Shown: positions 1 to 8,969, numbered from the stretch's first letter. The stretch: 11,072 nt of DNA from Bacillota bacterium (GCA_003242505.1 QGUP01000031.1:1-11072), one strand, 5' to 3'. A program made the numbers and translations. Notes: generated by a model not told the origin, from the sequence alone.

Positions 1-72
1 TTTTTTTTTTGGCTCACCCGCGACTCCCCTAATCTTCACTCTCCTATTCGTCCGCCGGCTCCGAGTTGTAAC
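1..72. other. Probable contig-end artefact or foreign junction
   Basis: The window opens with ten T residues followed by about 60 bases of roughly 60% G+C, clearly lower than the rest. Read in the citrate synthase frame there is no stop, but the residues just before the Asn-Val-Asp motif (Pro-Ser-Cys-Asn) and further upstream do not resemble citrate synthase, where a Lys/Leu-Tyr-Pro sequence is expected. Homology begins abruptly at about position 73. The boundary falls on an 11-base palindrome, GTTGTAACAAC (65-75). An assembly or read-end artefact is the simplest reading; a genuine insertion cannot be excluded from sequence alone. Confidence 0.6.
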
Positions 73-273
73 AACGTCGACCTCTACTCCGGCTGCATCT
101 ACACCGCGATGGGGATCCCGACGGACCTCTTCACCCCCATCTTCGCGGTCAGCCGGGTGGCCGGCTGGACCGCCCACATCCTGGAGCAGCTGGAGAACAA
201 CCGGATCATCCGGCCCATCGCCGAGTACGTCGGCCCCGAGAAGCGGGAGTACGTGCCTATCGACCAGCGGTAG
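73..273 (+). CDS. Citrate synthase, C-terminal fragment (5' truncated)
   Basis: Citrate synthase condenses acetyl-CoA and oxaloacetate to citrate, the entry step of the oxidative TCA cycle, in the cytoplasm. Only the last 66 codons are present. The fragment begins with Asn-Val-Asp-Leu-Tyr-Ser-Gly, whose Asp matches the catalytic aspartate of the family (Asp362 in E. coli GltA). It continues with GIPTDLFTPIFAVSRVAGW and ends with HILEQLENNRIIRP and AEYVGP, closely following the Bacillus-type enzyme. The stop is TAG at 271-273. The reading frame is open upstream of 73 but does not look like citrate synthase, so the 5' part is missing from the window, not merely divergent. The aconitase and isocitrate dehydrogenase-like genes further downstream complete the citrate-to-2-oxoglutarate segment. 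Family assignment is firm; whether it is citrate or 2-methylcitrate synthase cannot be settled from this fragment. Confidence 0.9.
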   Translation, partial: NVDLYSGCIYTAMGIPTDLFTPIFAVSRVAGWTAHILEQLENNRIIRPIAEYVGPEKREYVPIDQR

Positions 274-291
274 GTCCCATCGCCCTGCACC

Positions 292-322
292 CCGCCCCCC
301 GGCCGTCCGGGCCGGGGGGCGG
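292..322 (+). terminator. G/C hairpin after citrate synthase, no U-tract
   Basis: A perfect 13-bp stem, positions 292-304 pairing with 310-322, closes a 5-base loop (GTCCG) 18 bases after the citrate synthase stop codon. No run of T follows, so it is not a canonical intrinsic terminator. It may terminate, pause or protect the 3' end. The same kind of hairpin recurs after other genes in the window. Confidence 0.5.
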
Positions 323-404
323 CGGTCGCGCTGGGGCACCCGGCGCAATGGGGCGCCCTCCGGACCGGGAGCCCTCCGCGATGGGGTACGCCCCCGCGCA
401 GGAT

Positions 405-434
405 TTGCAAGACCCGCCATGGAAGTGATAAATT
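405..434 (+). promoter_or_regulatory. Possible sigma-A-type promoter for the FtsH-family gene
   Basis: TTGCAA (405-410, 4 of 6 to TTGACA) is followed by an A/T-rich stretch, GATAAATT (427-434), that offers a 4 of 6 match to TATAAT at either of two registers (spacing 16 or 18). It is the only clearly A/T-rich island in this intergenic region. It would start transcription about 20 bases before the ATG at 461 and would place the upstream ATG at 419 before the transcription start. Confidence 0.35.
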
Positions 435-460
435 TCGGTACGCAGGAGGGGGGTGGGCCG

Positions 461-2239
461 ATGCCGCCGCAGCGCAGCCTGGCGATGGCGCTCTTTCTGG
501 GGCTCTTGCTCTTTGTCTTTCTCCTGCCGATCCTGGTGCAGCCCCCGCAGGACCCTTCCGTCCCCTACAGCCAGTTCCTGGCCGACCTGCGGGCCGGGCA
601 GGTGACCTACGCCCGGGTGGCCGGCGCGGCGGCGGAGGCCTACTACCAGGATGGCCGCCGGGTCGTGGTGGTGGCGCCGAGCCAGCACCACCTGGGGACG
701 GAACTGCTCCGGCACGGGGTGCGCCACGAGTACCTGCCGGTCCGGGGCCGGTCGGTCTGGGGCAGCCTCCTCTCGGCCCTCCTGCCCGGGGCGCTGCTCC
801 TGGCCCTCCTCTGGATGTTCAGCCGGCAGGGCGGCAGCCACGGCCCCATCCTCACCTTCACCCGCAGCCGGGCCCAGCTCTACAGCCAGGACGACCATCG
901 GGTGACCATGAAGGACGTGGCGGGGCTGGCGGAGGTGAAGGAGGAACTCTGGGAGGTCGTGGACTTCCTCCGGCACCCGGACCGTTACCTGGCCCTGGGG
1001 GCCCGGATCCCCCGGGGGATTCTCCTGGCCGGTCCCCCGGGCACCGGCAAGACCCTCCTGGCCCGGGCGGTGGCCGGGGAGGCCGGGGTGCCCTTCTTCT
1101 TCGTCTCGGGTTCGGACTTTGTCGAACTCTTCGCCGGCGTCGGCGCCGCCCGGGTGCGGGACCTCTTCGAGCGGGCCCGGCAGCATGCCCCCTGCATCGT
1201 CTTCATCGACGAGATCGACGCGGTCGGCCGGCAGCGGGGGGTGAGCCTGGGGGGCGGCGCCGAGGAGCGGGAGCAGACCCTGAACCAGCTGCTAGTGGAG
1301 ATGGACGGCTTTGGCCCCCGGGAGGGCATCGTGGTGATGGCCGCGACCAACCGGGCGGACATTTTGGACCGGGCCCTCCTGCGCCCCGGCCGGTTCGACC
1401 GGGTGATCCAGGTGGATCCGCCGGACCGCCAGGGCCGGGAGGAGATCCTCCGGGTCCACGCCCGGAACAAGCGCCTCGACCCGTCGGTGGACCTGGGGGA
1501 GGTGGCCCGGCTCACCGTGGGCTTTACCGGCGCGGACCTGGCTAACCTGCTGAACGAGGCGGCCCTTCTCGCCGCCCGGCGCCGGCGGCCGGCCATCGGC
1601 ATGGCGGAGATGGAGGAGGCCCTGGAGCGGACTCTCGCCGGCGGCCCCGAGCGCCGGCGCCGGCTCAGCCACCGGGAACGGGAGCGGGTGGCCTTCCACG
1701 AGGCCGGCCACGCGGTGGTCTCCCGGAAACTCCCCGGGGCGGAGCCGGTCCAGAAGGTCACCATCATCCCCCGGGGCCGGGCAGGCGGGTACGTCCTCTT
1801 CCGGCCGGAACTGGACCGGCTGGTCCACTCCCGGGAGGAGATGCTGGACCGGATCACCGGGCTCCTCGCCGGCCGGGCCGCGGAGGAGGTGGCCCTGGGG
1901 GAGGTCTCCACCGGAGCGGCAGGCGACCTGGAGCAGGCGACGGAACTCGCCCGGCGGATGGTCACCGAGTGGGGGATGGACCCGGAACTGGGGCCGGTCC
2001 GGGTGGAGGAGCGGGGAGACCTGGGCCCGCCCGGCCTGGCGGTGGACCGGGGCATCTCCGAGCGCACCGCGGTGGCCGTCGACGCCGCGGTCCGGCGGCT
2101 GGTGAGCCACTGCTACCAGCGGGCGGTGCACCTCCTCACCCGGCACCGGGACGCCCTGGAGCGGGTCGCCCGGGCCCTCCTGGAGCGGGAGACCCTGTCC
2201 GGCCGGGAACTGGACGCGCTGATCCAGGGCACCGGGTGA
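461..2239 (+). CDS. ftsH: FtsH-family membrane AAA+ zinc metalloprotease
   Basis: ATP-dependent membrane protease that extracts, unfolds and degrades misfolded membrane proteins and selected cytoplasmic regulators as a hexamer. The product has 592 residues, near the family's usual length. Two hydrophobic segments (about residues 6-26 and 99-120) flank a short extracytoplasmic region. The AAA+ domain carries Walker A GPPGTGKT (191-198), Walker B IVFIDEID (246-253) and the second region of homology with its arginine fingers (296-314). The protease domain has the zinc site HEAGH (413-417) and the third ligand Asp489 in TGAAGDLEQ. The pore loop reads Phe224-Ala-Gly, where Phe-Val-Gly is usual. 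The start at 461 is chosen because AGGAGG lies 11 bases upstream; ATG 419 lies 14 codons earlier without a comparable site. It sits between citrate synthase and the proBA leader with no clear functional link. All catalytic residues are present, so it should be active. It may be one of several FtsH copies. Confidence 0.95.
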   Translation: MPPQRSLAMALFLGLLLFVFLLPILVQPPQDPSVPYSQFLADLRAGQVTYARVAGAAAEAYYQDGRRVVVVAPSQHHLGTELLRHGVRHEYLPVRGRSVWGSLLSALLPGALLLALLWMFSRQGGSHGPILTFTRSRAQLYSQDDHRVTMKDVAGLAEVKEELWEVVDFLRHPDRYLALGARIPRGILLAGPPGTGKTLLARAVAGEAGVPFFFVSGSDFVELFAGVGAARVRDLFERARQHAPCIVFIDEIDAVGRQRGVSLGGGAEEREQTLNQLLVEMDGFGPREGIVVMAATNRADILDRALLRPGRFDRVIQVDPPDRQGREEILRVHARNKRLDPSVDLGEVARLTVGFTGADLANLLNEAALLAARRRRPAIGMAEMEEALERTLAGGPERRRRLSHRERERVAFHEAGHAVVSRKLPGAEPVQKVTIIPRGRAGGYVLFRPELDRLVHSREEMLDRITGLLAGRAAEEVALGEVSTGAAGDLEQATELARRMVTEWGMDPELGPVRVEERGDLGPPGLAVDRGISERTAVAVDAAVRRLVSHCYQRAVHLLTRHRDALERVARALLERETLSGRELDALIQGTG

Positions 2240-2251
2240 GGCCCCCGGGGA

Positions 2252-2281
2252 TTGACACCCCGCCGGCGCACCTGATAGACT
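2252..2281 (+). promoter_or_regulatory. Promoter of the T-box-proBA transcript
   Basis: A perfect -35 box TTGACA (2252-2257) is followed after 18 bases by TAGACT (2276-2281, 4 of 6 to TATAAT), which is preceded by an extended -10 TG (2273-2274). Transcription would begin near 2288. The promoter starts only 13 bases after the ftsH stop, so proBA has its own transcription start. Confidence 0.8.
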
Positions 2282-2308
2282 ATCGCTAACCGTCGGGCAG
2301 AGGATGCA

Positions 2309-2349
2309 GTTGCCCCCGCTCCCCCCGAGGGGCGGAGGCGGCGGGCAAC
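2309..2349 (+). other. Extra 5' leader hairpin upstream of the T-box
   Basis: GTTGCCC (2309-2315) pairs with GGGCAAC (2343-2349), and the intervening C-rich and G-rich tracts can pair further. A smaller hairpin CCGGA/TCCGG (2351-2355 with 2363-2367) follows. Both lie between the predicted transcription start and T-box stem I, where T-box leaders normally have little sequence. I could not match this part to a known riboswitch class. Confidence 0.5.
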
Positions 2350-2380
2350 GCCGGACGACATCTCCGGACAGATCGGGCAA

Positions 2381-2671
2381 AGGCTGAAGGGGGACCAGTA
2401 GGCACGGGCCGCGGGTCCAGAGAGCCGGCCCTTGGCTGGAAGGCCGGTCCCAGCGCCGTGCTGAACCCACCCCCGGGTCCCGGCGTGCCGCCGGGGCCGG
2501 CCGGCGGCGACCCGGACCCCGGGGAAGCCGCCCCGGGCCTTCCCCCCGCCCGTTATCCCGGGGGACGCATCCCGGCTTCGGGCCGGTGTGCGGCAGAGTG
2601 GCCCCTCCGGGGCAATGAAGGTGGTACCGCGGGAGCCCCCCGCCCTTCACGGGCGGGGGGCTGTGGGTTTT
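2381..2671 (+). ncRNA. T-box leader RNA, predicted proline (CCC) specifier
   Basis: T-box RNAs sense the charging state of one tRNA and control a downstream terminator. Stem I is visible. GGGACC (2391-2396) pairs with GGTCCC (2476-2481). It is followed by the AGTA of the kink-turn (2397-2400) and by GGCACGG (2401-2407) pairing with CCGTGCT (2456-2462). The AGAGAG bulge is at 2419-2424, and CCGGCC (2425-2430) pairs with GGCCGG (2442-2447) around a GGCTGGAA distal loop. In the specifier loop GAA (2463-2465) is followed by CCC (2466-2468) and then AC, giving a proline codon. The T-box proper is AATGAAGGTGGTACCGCGG (2614-2632); its TGGT (2622-2625) would pair with the tRNA end NCCA where N is A, the discriminator of bacterial tRNA-Pro. 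The genes downstream make proline, which agrees with the specifier and with the known T-box control of proBA in Bacillus subtilis. Assignment of the class is firm; the exact specifier frame is inferred. Confidence 0.92.
2634..2671 (+). terminator. T-box-controlled intrinsic terminator
   Basis: A perfect 12-bp stem, AGCCCCCCGCCC (2634-2645) with GGGCGGGGGGCT (2651-2662), closes a TTCAC loop and is followed after GTGGG by TTTT (2668-2671). The left part of this hairpin, including CCCTTCA, can instead pair with TGAAGG in the T-box sequence to form the antiterminator. The U-tract is short and displaced by five bases, so termination may be partial. Confidence 0.85.
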
Positions 2672-2732
2672 AGGTGGGGTGCTGCGGGTCCCCGGCCGGC
2701 GGCGGCCACCGGGGTGGGAAAGGAGAAAGGGT

Positions 2733-2762
2733 CCTCGGCCCTTGCCCCCTCGGCCCTTGCCC
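2733..2762 (+). repeat. Perfect 15-bp tandem duplication before proB
   Basis: CCTCGGCCCTTGCCC occurs twice in immediate succession (2733-2747 and 2748-2762), between the T-box terminator and the proB ribosome site. The first copy can form a small hairpin with AAGGG at 2727-2731. A recent slippage duplication is likely; a role in proB translation is possible but unsupported. Confidence 0.85.
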
Positions 2763-2790
2763 GGAGGGAGCGGCGAAGGAGGGAGCAGCG

Positions 2791-3624
2791 ATGACGGAGG
2801 CGTGGACCGCCGGGGGGCGCCTGGATCCGGGGCGGCTCCGGCGGGTGGTGGTGAAGGTGGGTACCTCGATCCTCACCCACCCCAGCGGCCAGCTGCACTT
2901 CGGCCGGATGGAGGCCCTGGTCCGGCAGCTGGCCGACCTGCACGGCGAGGGCCGGGAGGTGATCCTGGTCACCTCCGGGGCGGTGGGGGCCGGCATGGGC
3001 CGGATGGGGCTCAGCACCCGGCCCCGGGCCCTGGTGGAAAAGCAGGCCCTGGCCGCGGTGGGCCAGGGGCTCCTGATGCAGCACTACGAGAAGCTCTTCG
3101 CCGAGTATGGATTGGTGGTGGCCCAGGTGCTCCTCACCCGGGAGGACCTGGAGGACCCCCGGCGCCGGGAGAGCGCCCGGGAGACCCTGGCGGTGCTCCT
3201 GGGGTGGCGGACGGTGCCCATCGTCAACGAGAATGACACCGTCACCGCGGAGGAGATCCGGGTGGGGGACAACGACACCCTCTCCGCCCGGGTGGCGGTC
3301 CTGGTGGGGGCGGACCTCCTGGTGATCCTCAGCGACGTCGACGGCCTCTACCCCCGGGATCCCCGGACCTGCCCCGGGCAGGAGCCGGTGCCGGTGGTGA
3401 CGGAACTGGGGCCGGACCTCTGGCAGGGGGCCGGCGGGGCCGGCACCCCCGTGGGCACCGGCGGGATGCGGACCAAGCTCCAGGCCGCGGCGATCTGCAT
3501 GGCCGCGGGGATCCCGATGGTGCTGGCCTCGGGCCACCGGCCCGGGGTGCTGGCGGCCATCGGCCGGGGGGAGGTGCCGGGGACCCTGTTCCTGCCCCGG
3601 CCCCGGGCGGTGCCGGCCCGGTAG
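2791..3624 (+). CDS. proB: Glutamate 5-kinase, short form without PUA domain
   Basis: Phosphorylates glutamate to gamma-glutamyl phosphate with ATP, the first committed step of proline synthesis. The 277-residue product is one amino-acid-kinase domain: VKVGTSIL (21-28), TSGAVGAG (61-68), NENDT (146-150), GDNDTLSA (159-166), the nucleotide-binding SDVDGLY (181-187) and GTGGMRTK (222-229). The C-terminal PUA domain of the roughly 367-residue E. coli enzyme is absent; such short forms are known. The ATG at 2791 is chosen because AAGGAGGGA lies 6 bases upstream and because the region before it is leader sequence with a tandem repeat, although the frame stays open back to 2674. It is controlled by the T-box leader and followed by proA after 50 bases, so the two form an operon. 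Feedback inhibition by proline is expected for the family but not visible in the sequence. Confidence 0.95.
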   Translation: MTEAWTAGGRLDPGRLRRVVVKVGTSILTHPSGQLHFGRMEALVRQLADLHGEGREVILVTSGAVGAGMGRMGLSTRPRALVEKQALAAVGQGLLMQHYEKLFAEYGLVVAQVLLTREDLEDPRRRESARETLAVLLGWRTVPIVNENDTVTAEEIRVGDNDTLSARVAVLVGADLLVILSDVDGLYPRDPRTCPGQEPVPVVTELGPDLWQGAGGAGTPVGTGGMRTKLQAAAICMAAGIPMVLASGHRPGVLAAIGRGEVPGTLFLPRPRAVPAR

Positions 3625-3674
3625 GAGCGCTGGCGGGCAGCATGACTCCGGTGGCAAGGGGAGGACGGTGTGAG

Positions 3675-4946
3675 ATGGTGGAGCGGGAAACCCTCAGCCC
3701 TCAGGAAGAGGTGCAGGCCCTGGCCGGGGCGGCCCGGGCCGCCGCGGCGGAACTGGCCCGGGCCTCGAGCGCGGCGAAGGACGAGGCCCTCCGGGCCATC
3801 GCCCAGGCTCTGCAGGCCGCCGAGCCGGAGGTGCTGGCGGCCAACGCCGAGGATCTGGCCGGGGCCCGGGCCGCGGGGCTGCCGGCGCCTCTCATCGCCC
3901 GGCTCACCCTCACCCCGGACCGGTACGGGGCGATGGTCCGGGGGGTCCTGGCGGTGGCCTCCCTGCCGGACCCGGTGGGGGAGGTGGTGGAGGCCTGGGA
4001 GCGGCCCGACGGCCTCCGGATCGAGAAGGTGCGGGTGCCCCTGGGGGTGATCGGCCTCATCTACGAGTCCCGGCCCAACGTGACGGTGGACGCGGCGGTG
4101 TTGTGCCTGAAGGCCGGCAGCGCCGTCCTCCTCAAGGGCGGCCGGGAGGCGGAGCGGACCAACCTCGCCCTGGTGGCGGCCATCCGCCGGGGGCTTGCGG
4201 CTGCCGGGCTCCCTCCCGGGGCGGTGGGCTACCTCCAGGGGGGCCGGGAGGCGGCCCAGGCTCTCATGCAGGCGACGGGGCTGGTGGACTGCCTCATCCC
4301 CCGGGGCGGGGCGGGCCTCATCCGGAGCGTCCTGGCCCAGGCCCGGGTGCCGGTGATCGAGACCGGGGCCGGGGTCTGCCACCTCTTTGTGGACCGGGCG
4401 GCGGACCTCGACATGGCGGTGCGGATCGCCCTGAACGCGAAGTGCTCCAACCCGGCGGTCTGCAACGCCCTGGAGACCCTGCTGGTGGACGCCCCGGTGG
4501 CCGAGCCCTTCCTCCGCCGGCTGGGGCCGGCCCTCCGGGAGGCCGGGGTGGCGGTCCGGGGCTGCCCCCGGACCCGGGCGATCCTGCCCTGGGCGGCGCC
4601 GGCCACCGAGGAGGACTGGGCGGCGGAGTACCTGGACCTCATCCTCGCGGTCCGGGTGGTGGACGGCCTGGGGGCGGCCCTCGACCACATCGCCCGGTTC
4701 GGCACCCGGCACTCGGAGGCCATCGTCACCGAAGACCCGGAGCGGGCGGAGCGGTTCCTCCGGGAGGTGGACGCGGCGGCGGTCTACTGGAACGCTTCCA
4801 CCCGGTTCACCGACGGCGGGGAGTTCGGCTTCGGGGCGGAGATCGGCATCAGCACCCAGAAGCTTCACGCCCGGGGTCCCATGGGCCTCCGGGAGATCAC
4901 CACCTACAAGTACCGGATCCGGGGCGCCGGCCACGTCCGGGGGTGA
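3675..4946 (+). CDS. proA: Glutamate-5-semialdehyde dehydrogenase (gamma-glutamyl phosphate reductase)
   Basis: Reduces gamma-glutamyl phosphate with NADPH to glutamate-5-semialdehyde, which cyclises to pyrroline-5-carboxylate, the precursor of proline. The 423-residue product covers the whole ALDH-superfamily ProA fold (usual length about 417). Landmarks are VPLGVIGLIYESRPNVT (121-137), KAGSAVLLKGGREA (146-159), the PVIETGAGVCH segment (226-236), the catalytic Cys263 in NPAVCNALETLLV, and the C-terminal NASTRFTDGGEFGFGAEIGIS (373-393). The start at 3675 has GGGGAGG 10 bases upstream; ATG 3642 is in frame 11 codons earlier but lacks such a site. It lies 50 bases after proB and is presumably cotranscribed under the proline T-box. 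No proC (pyrroline-5-carboxylate reductase) is in the window, so that step must be encoded elsewhere. Confidence 0.96.
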   Translation: MVERETLSPQEEVQALAGAARAAAAELARASSAAKDEALRAIAQALQAAEPEVLAANAEDLAGARAAGLPAPLIARLTLTPDRYGAMVRGVLAVASLPDPVGEVVEAWERPDGLRIEKVRVPLGVIGLIYESRPNVTVDAAVLCLKAGSAVLLKGGREAERTNLALVAAIRRGLAAAGLPPGAVGYLQGGREAAQALMQATGLVDCLIPRGGAGLIRSVLAQARVPVIETGAGVCHLFVDRAADLDMAVRIALNAKCSNPAVCNALETLLVDAPVAEPFLRRLGPALREAGVAVRGCPRTRAILPWAAPATEEDWAAEYLDLILAVRVVDGLGAALDHIARFGTRHSEAIVTEDPERAERFLREVDAAAVYWNASTRFTDGGEFGFGAEIGISTQKLHARGPMGLREITTYKYRIRGAGHVRG

Positions 4947-5017
4947 GGGGGCGCTGCCGGCCGCAGCCGGGGACGAGGGGGCGAGCCACCGGAGCGGCCA
5001 CCGCCCCGCAGACCGAT

Positions 5018-5050
5018 GGAACGATGTTCCCTCCAGCGGAACGTCGTGTT
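5018..5050 (+). promoter_or_regulatory. Candidate IclR-type operator at the iclR promoter
   Basis: GGAACGATGTTCC (5018-5030) is a perfect dyad with 5-base arms around GAT. Exactly 20 bases later, GGAACGTCGTGTT (5038-5050) repeats the left half-site and matches the first site at 8 of 13 positions. The spacing is about two helical turns. The two sites cover the -35 region and touch the -10 box, which suits repression. IclR-family proteins commonly bind short palindromes of this form and autoregulate, so the neighbouring regulator is the likely ligand; this is inference. Confidence 0.55.
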
Positions 5051-5055
5051 ATAAT
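5047..5055 (+). promoter_or_regulatory. Extended -10 promoter of the iclR gene
   Basis: TGTTATAAT contains a perfect TATAAT (5050-5055) preceded by the extended -10 TG with one spacer base. The -35 position (TTCCCT, 5027-5032) is poor and lies in the dyad, as is usual for extended -10 promoters. Transcription would begin near 5062. Confidence 0.75.
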
Positions 5056-5139
5056 GAGGGTAACCCAGGCCCGAGCAGGGCCGGTCAGGGACACAGGGGG
5101 GAACTCGCACTGGTCGAGGAAAAGCTGACGATTCAGGCC

Positions 5140-5874
5140 GTGGAACGGGCCCTGGATGTGCTGCTCCTCTTTGCCGAGCGGCCCCCGGGCGGCGGGGAGG
5201 AACTCCCCGGATTCGGGGTCACCCAGATCGCCGAGCGGTTGGGCCTGGCCAAGTCCACGGTCCACCGGATCCTCGCCACCCTGGAGAGCCGGGGGTTTGT
5301 CCGACAGGATCCGGTGACCGGCCGGTACCAGCTCGGGCTGAAGGCCCTGGAACTGGCGGGCGCGTACCTCGCCCAGGACGACCTGGGCGCGGTGGCCTAC
5401 CCGGAGATGGTCCGGCTCCGGGATGAGGTCGACGAGACCGTCAGCCTGTACGTCCGGGACGGCATCGAGCGGGTCCGGGTGCAGAAGGCCGAGGGCCGTC
5501 AGGTGGTCCGCCGTGTGGCGAACCTGGGGGAGCGGCTGCCCCTCCACCGGGGCGCCTCCGGGAAGGTCCTGCTGGCCTGGCTGCCCCCGGCACAGCTCGA
5601 CCAGGTCCTGCAACGGATCTGGCAGCAGACGCCCTTTGACGTGGAGGCCCTGAAGCAGGAACTGGCCGAGGTCCGGGAGCGGGGCTGGGCCACCTCCGCG
5701 GAGGAACGGGCCGAGGGGGTCGCCTCGGTGGCGGCGCCCATCCGGAACCGGGCCGGCGAGGTGGTGGCGGCCCTGGCCATCTCCGGACCCGTCCAGCGGT
5801 TCGACGACGCGGCCATCGAGCGGTACAGCAAGGCGGTAGTGGCCGCCGCCCAGACCATCGGGATGCGCCTGTGA
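5140..5874 (+). CDS. IclR-family transcriptional regulator
   Basis: Dimeric DNA-binding regulator with a winged helix-turn-helix and a C-terminal effector domain. From GTG 5140 the product has 244 residues. The HTH is VTQIAERLGLAKSTVHRILA (about residues 27-46), followed by the wing GFVRQDPVTGRYQLG. The effector domain has the family signature LHRGASGKVLLAWL and GWATSAEERAEGVASVAAPI, with the usual ending. The family N-terminus (xxxQSVERALxIL) suggests that translation begins further upstream: an in-frame CTG at 5110 has AGGGGG 9 bases before it and would add ten residues ending in Thr-Ile-Gln-Ala, whereas GTG 5140 has no well-spaced ribosome site. It lies directly upstream of aconitase on the same strand, and its promoter carries a dyad. 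Control of itself and possibly of aconitase is inferred; the effector is unknown. Confidence 0.93.
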   Translation: MERALDVLLLFAERPPGGGEELPGFGVTQIAERLGLAKSTVHRILATLESRGFVRQDPVTGRYQLGLKALELAGAYLAQDDLGAVAYPEMVRLRDEVDETVSLYVRDGIERVRVQKAEGRQVVRRVANLGERLPLHRGASGKVLLAWLPPAQLDQVLQRIWQQTPFDVEALKQELAEVRERGWATSAEERAEGVASVAAPIRNRAGEVVAALAISGPVQRFDDAAIERYSKAVVAAAQTIGMRL

Positions 5875-5880
5875 GGCCCC

Positions 5881-5906
5881 GCTCCCCGGGGGACGCCCCG
5901 GGAAGC
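5881..5906 (+). terminator. G/C hairpin just after iclR, no U-tract
   Basis: An 11-bp stem with one C-A mismatch (5881-5891 with 5896-5906) closes a GACG loop, starting 6 bases after the iclR stop. There is no T run. The remaining stretch to aconitase (5907-6128) is G/C-rich with no clear -35/-10 pair or further gene. Confidence 0.45.
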
Positions 5907-6128
5907 GCCCATGGGGCCGCGTCAACGGGGATGACCCGGGAGCGGCGCCCACGGGGCTTGAGGGCGGGGCGGCACCCTCGGGGAGGCCGCGGCGGGGCCG
6001 CGCCCCTTGGGACGCCCTGCGGATCCCAGGGGGCGGAACCCCGGGGTGGGGGGAGCAGGCCCCAGGGGAAGGGTGCATCGACCCCAGTATTTCATCAGCT
6101 ATCCGAGGAATGCGAGGGAGAGGCTGCC

Positions 6129-8828
<2,700 letters not shown>

Positions 8829-8854
8829 GCCGCCCCCGGGCGGCCGGAGCCCGG

Positions 8855-8887
8855 GGCAGGGGCGCAGGCCGGGCCTGCGCCCCTGCC
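8855..8887 (+). terminator. Near-perfect palindromic G/C hairpin after aconitase, no U-tract
   Basis: GGCAGGGGCGCAGGCC (8855-8870) is the exact reverse complement of 8872-8887 around a single central G, so as RNA it forms about 15 bp with a 3-base loop. It begins 26 bases after the aconitase stop. No T run follows. It probably limits read-through into the DCC-family gene or stabilises the acnA message. Confidence 0.5.
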
Positions 8888-8969
8888 GTCCTCGCCGGGT
8901 CGGAGGGTGGCCGTGGCCAGGGGGCAGGGCCTGACCCGGGAGCCATGCCCGACCAGGGGGGACGGAAGG

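Noticed and set aside
257..1186. Minus-strand frame opposite citrate synthase and ftsH
   Set aside because: Pro/Gly/Arg/His-rich shadow of the sense genes with no domain.
2295..2400. Lysine riboswitch-like words (AGAGG, then GGCTGAAGGGGG) in the proBA leader
   Set aside because: The following GCCGAAG-type junction and the rest of the lysine core are missing, and the second word fits the 5' side of T-box stem I.
2674..2790. Upstream start for proB
   Set aside because: The frame stays open from the T-box terminator, but the sequence includes a tandem repeat and has no family similarity. ATG 2791 has a strong ribosome site.
4947..5017. Terminator after proA
   Set aside because: Only a 5-bp GCTGC/GCAGC stem with a 5-base loop is present, with no T run, which is too weak to call.
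5871..6128. N-terminal extension of aconitase of up to 86 residues
   Set aside because: The frame is open, but the residues are Gly/Arg/Pro low complexity, the stretch includes a post-iclR hairpin, and the family N-terminus and ribosome site support ATG 6129.
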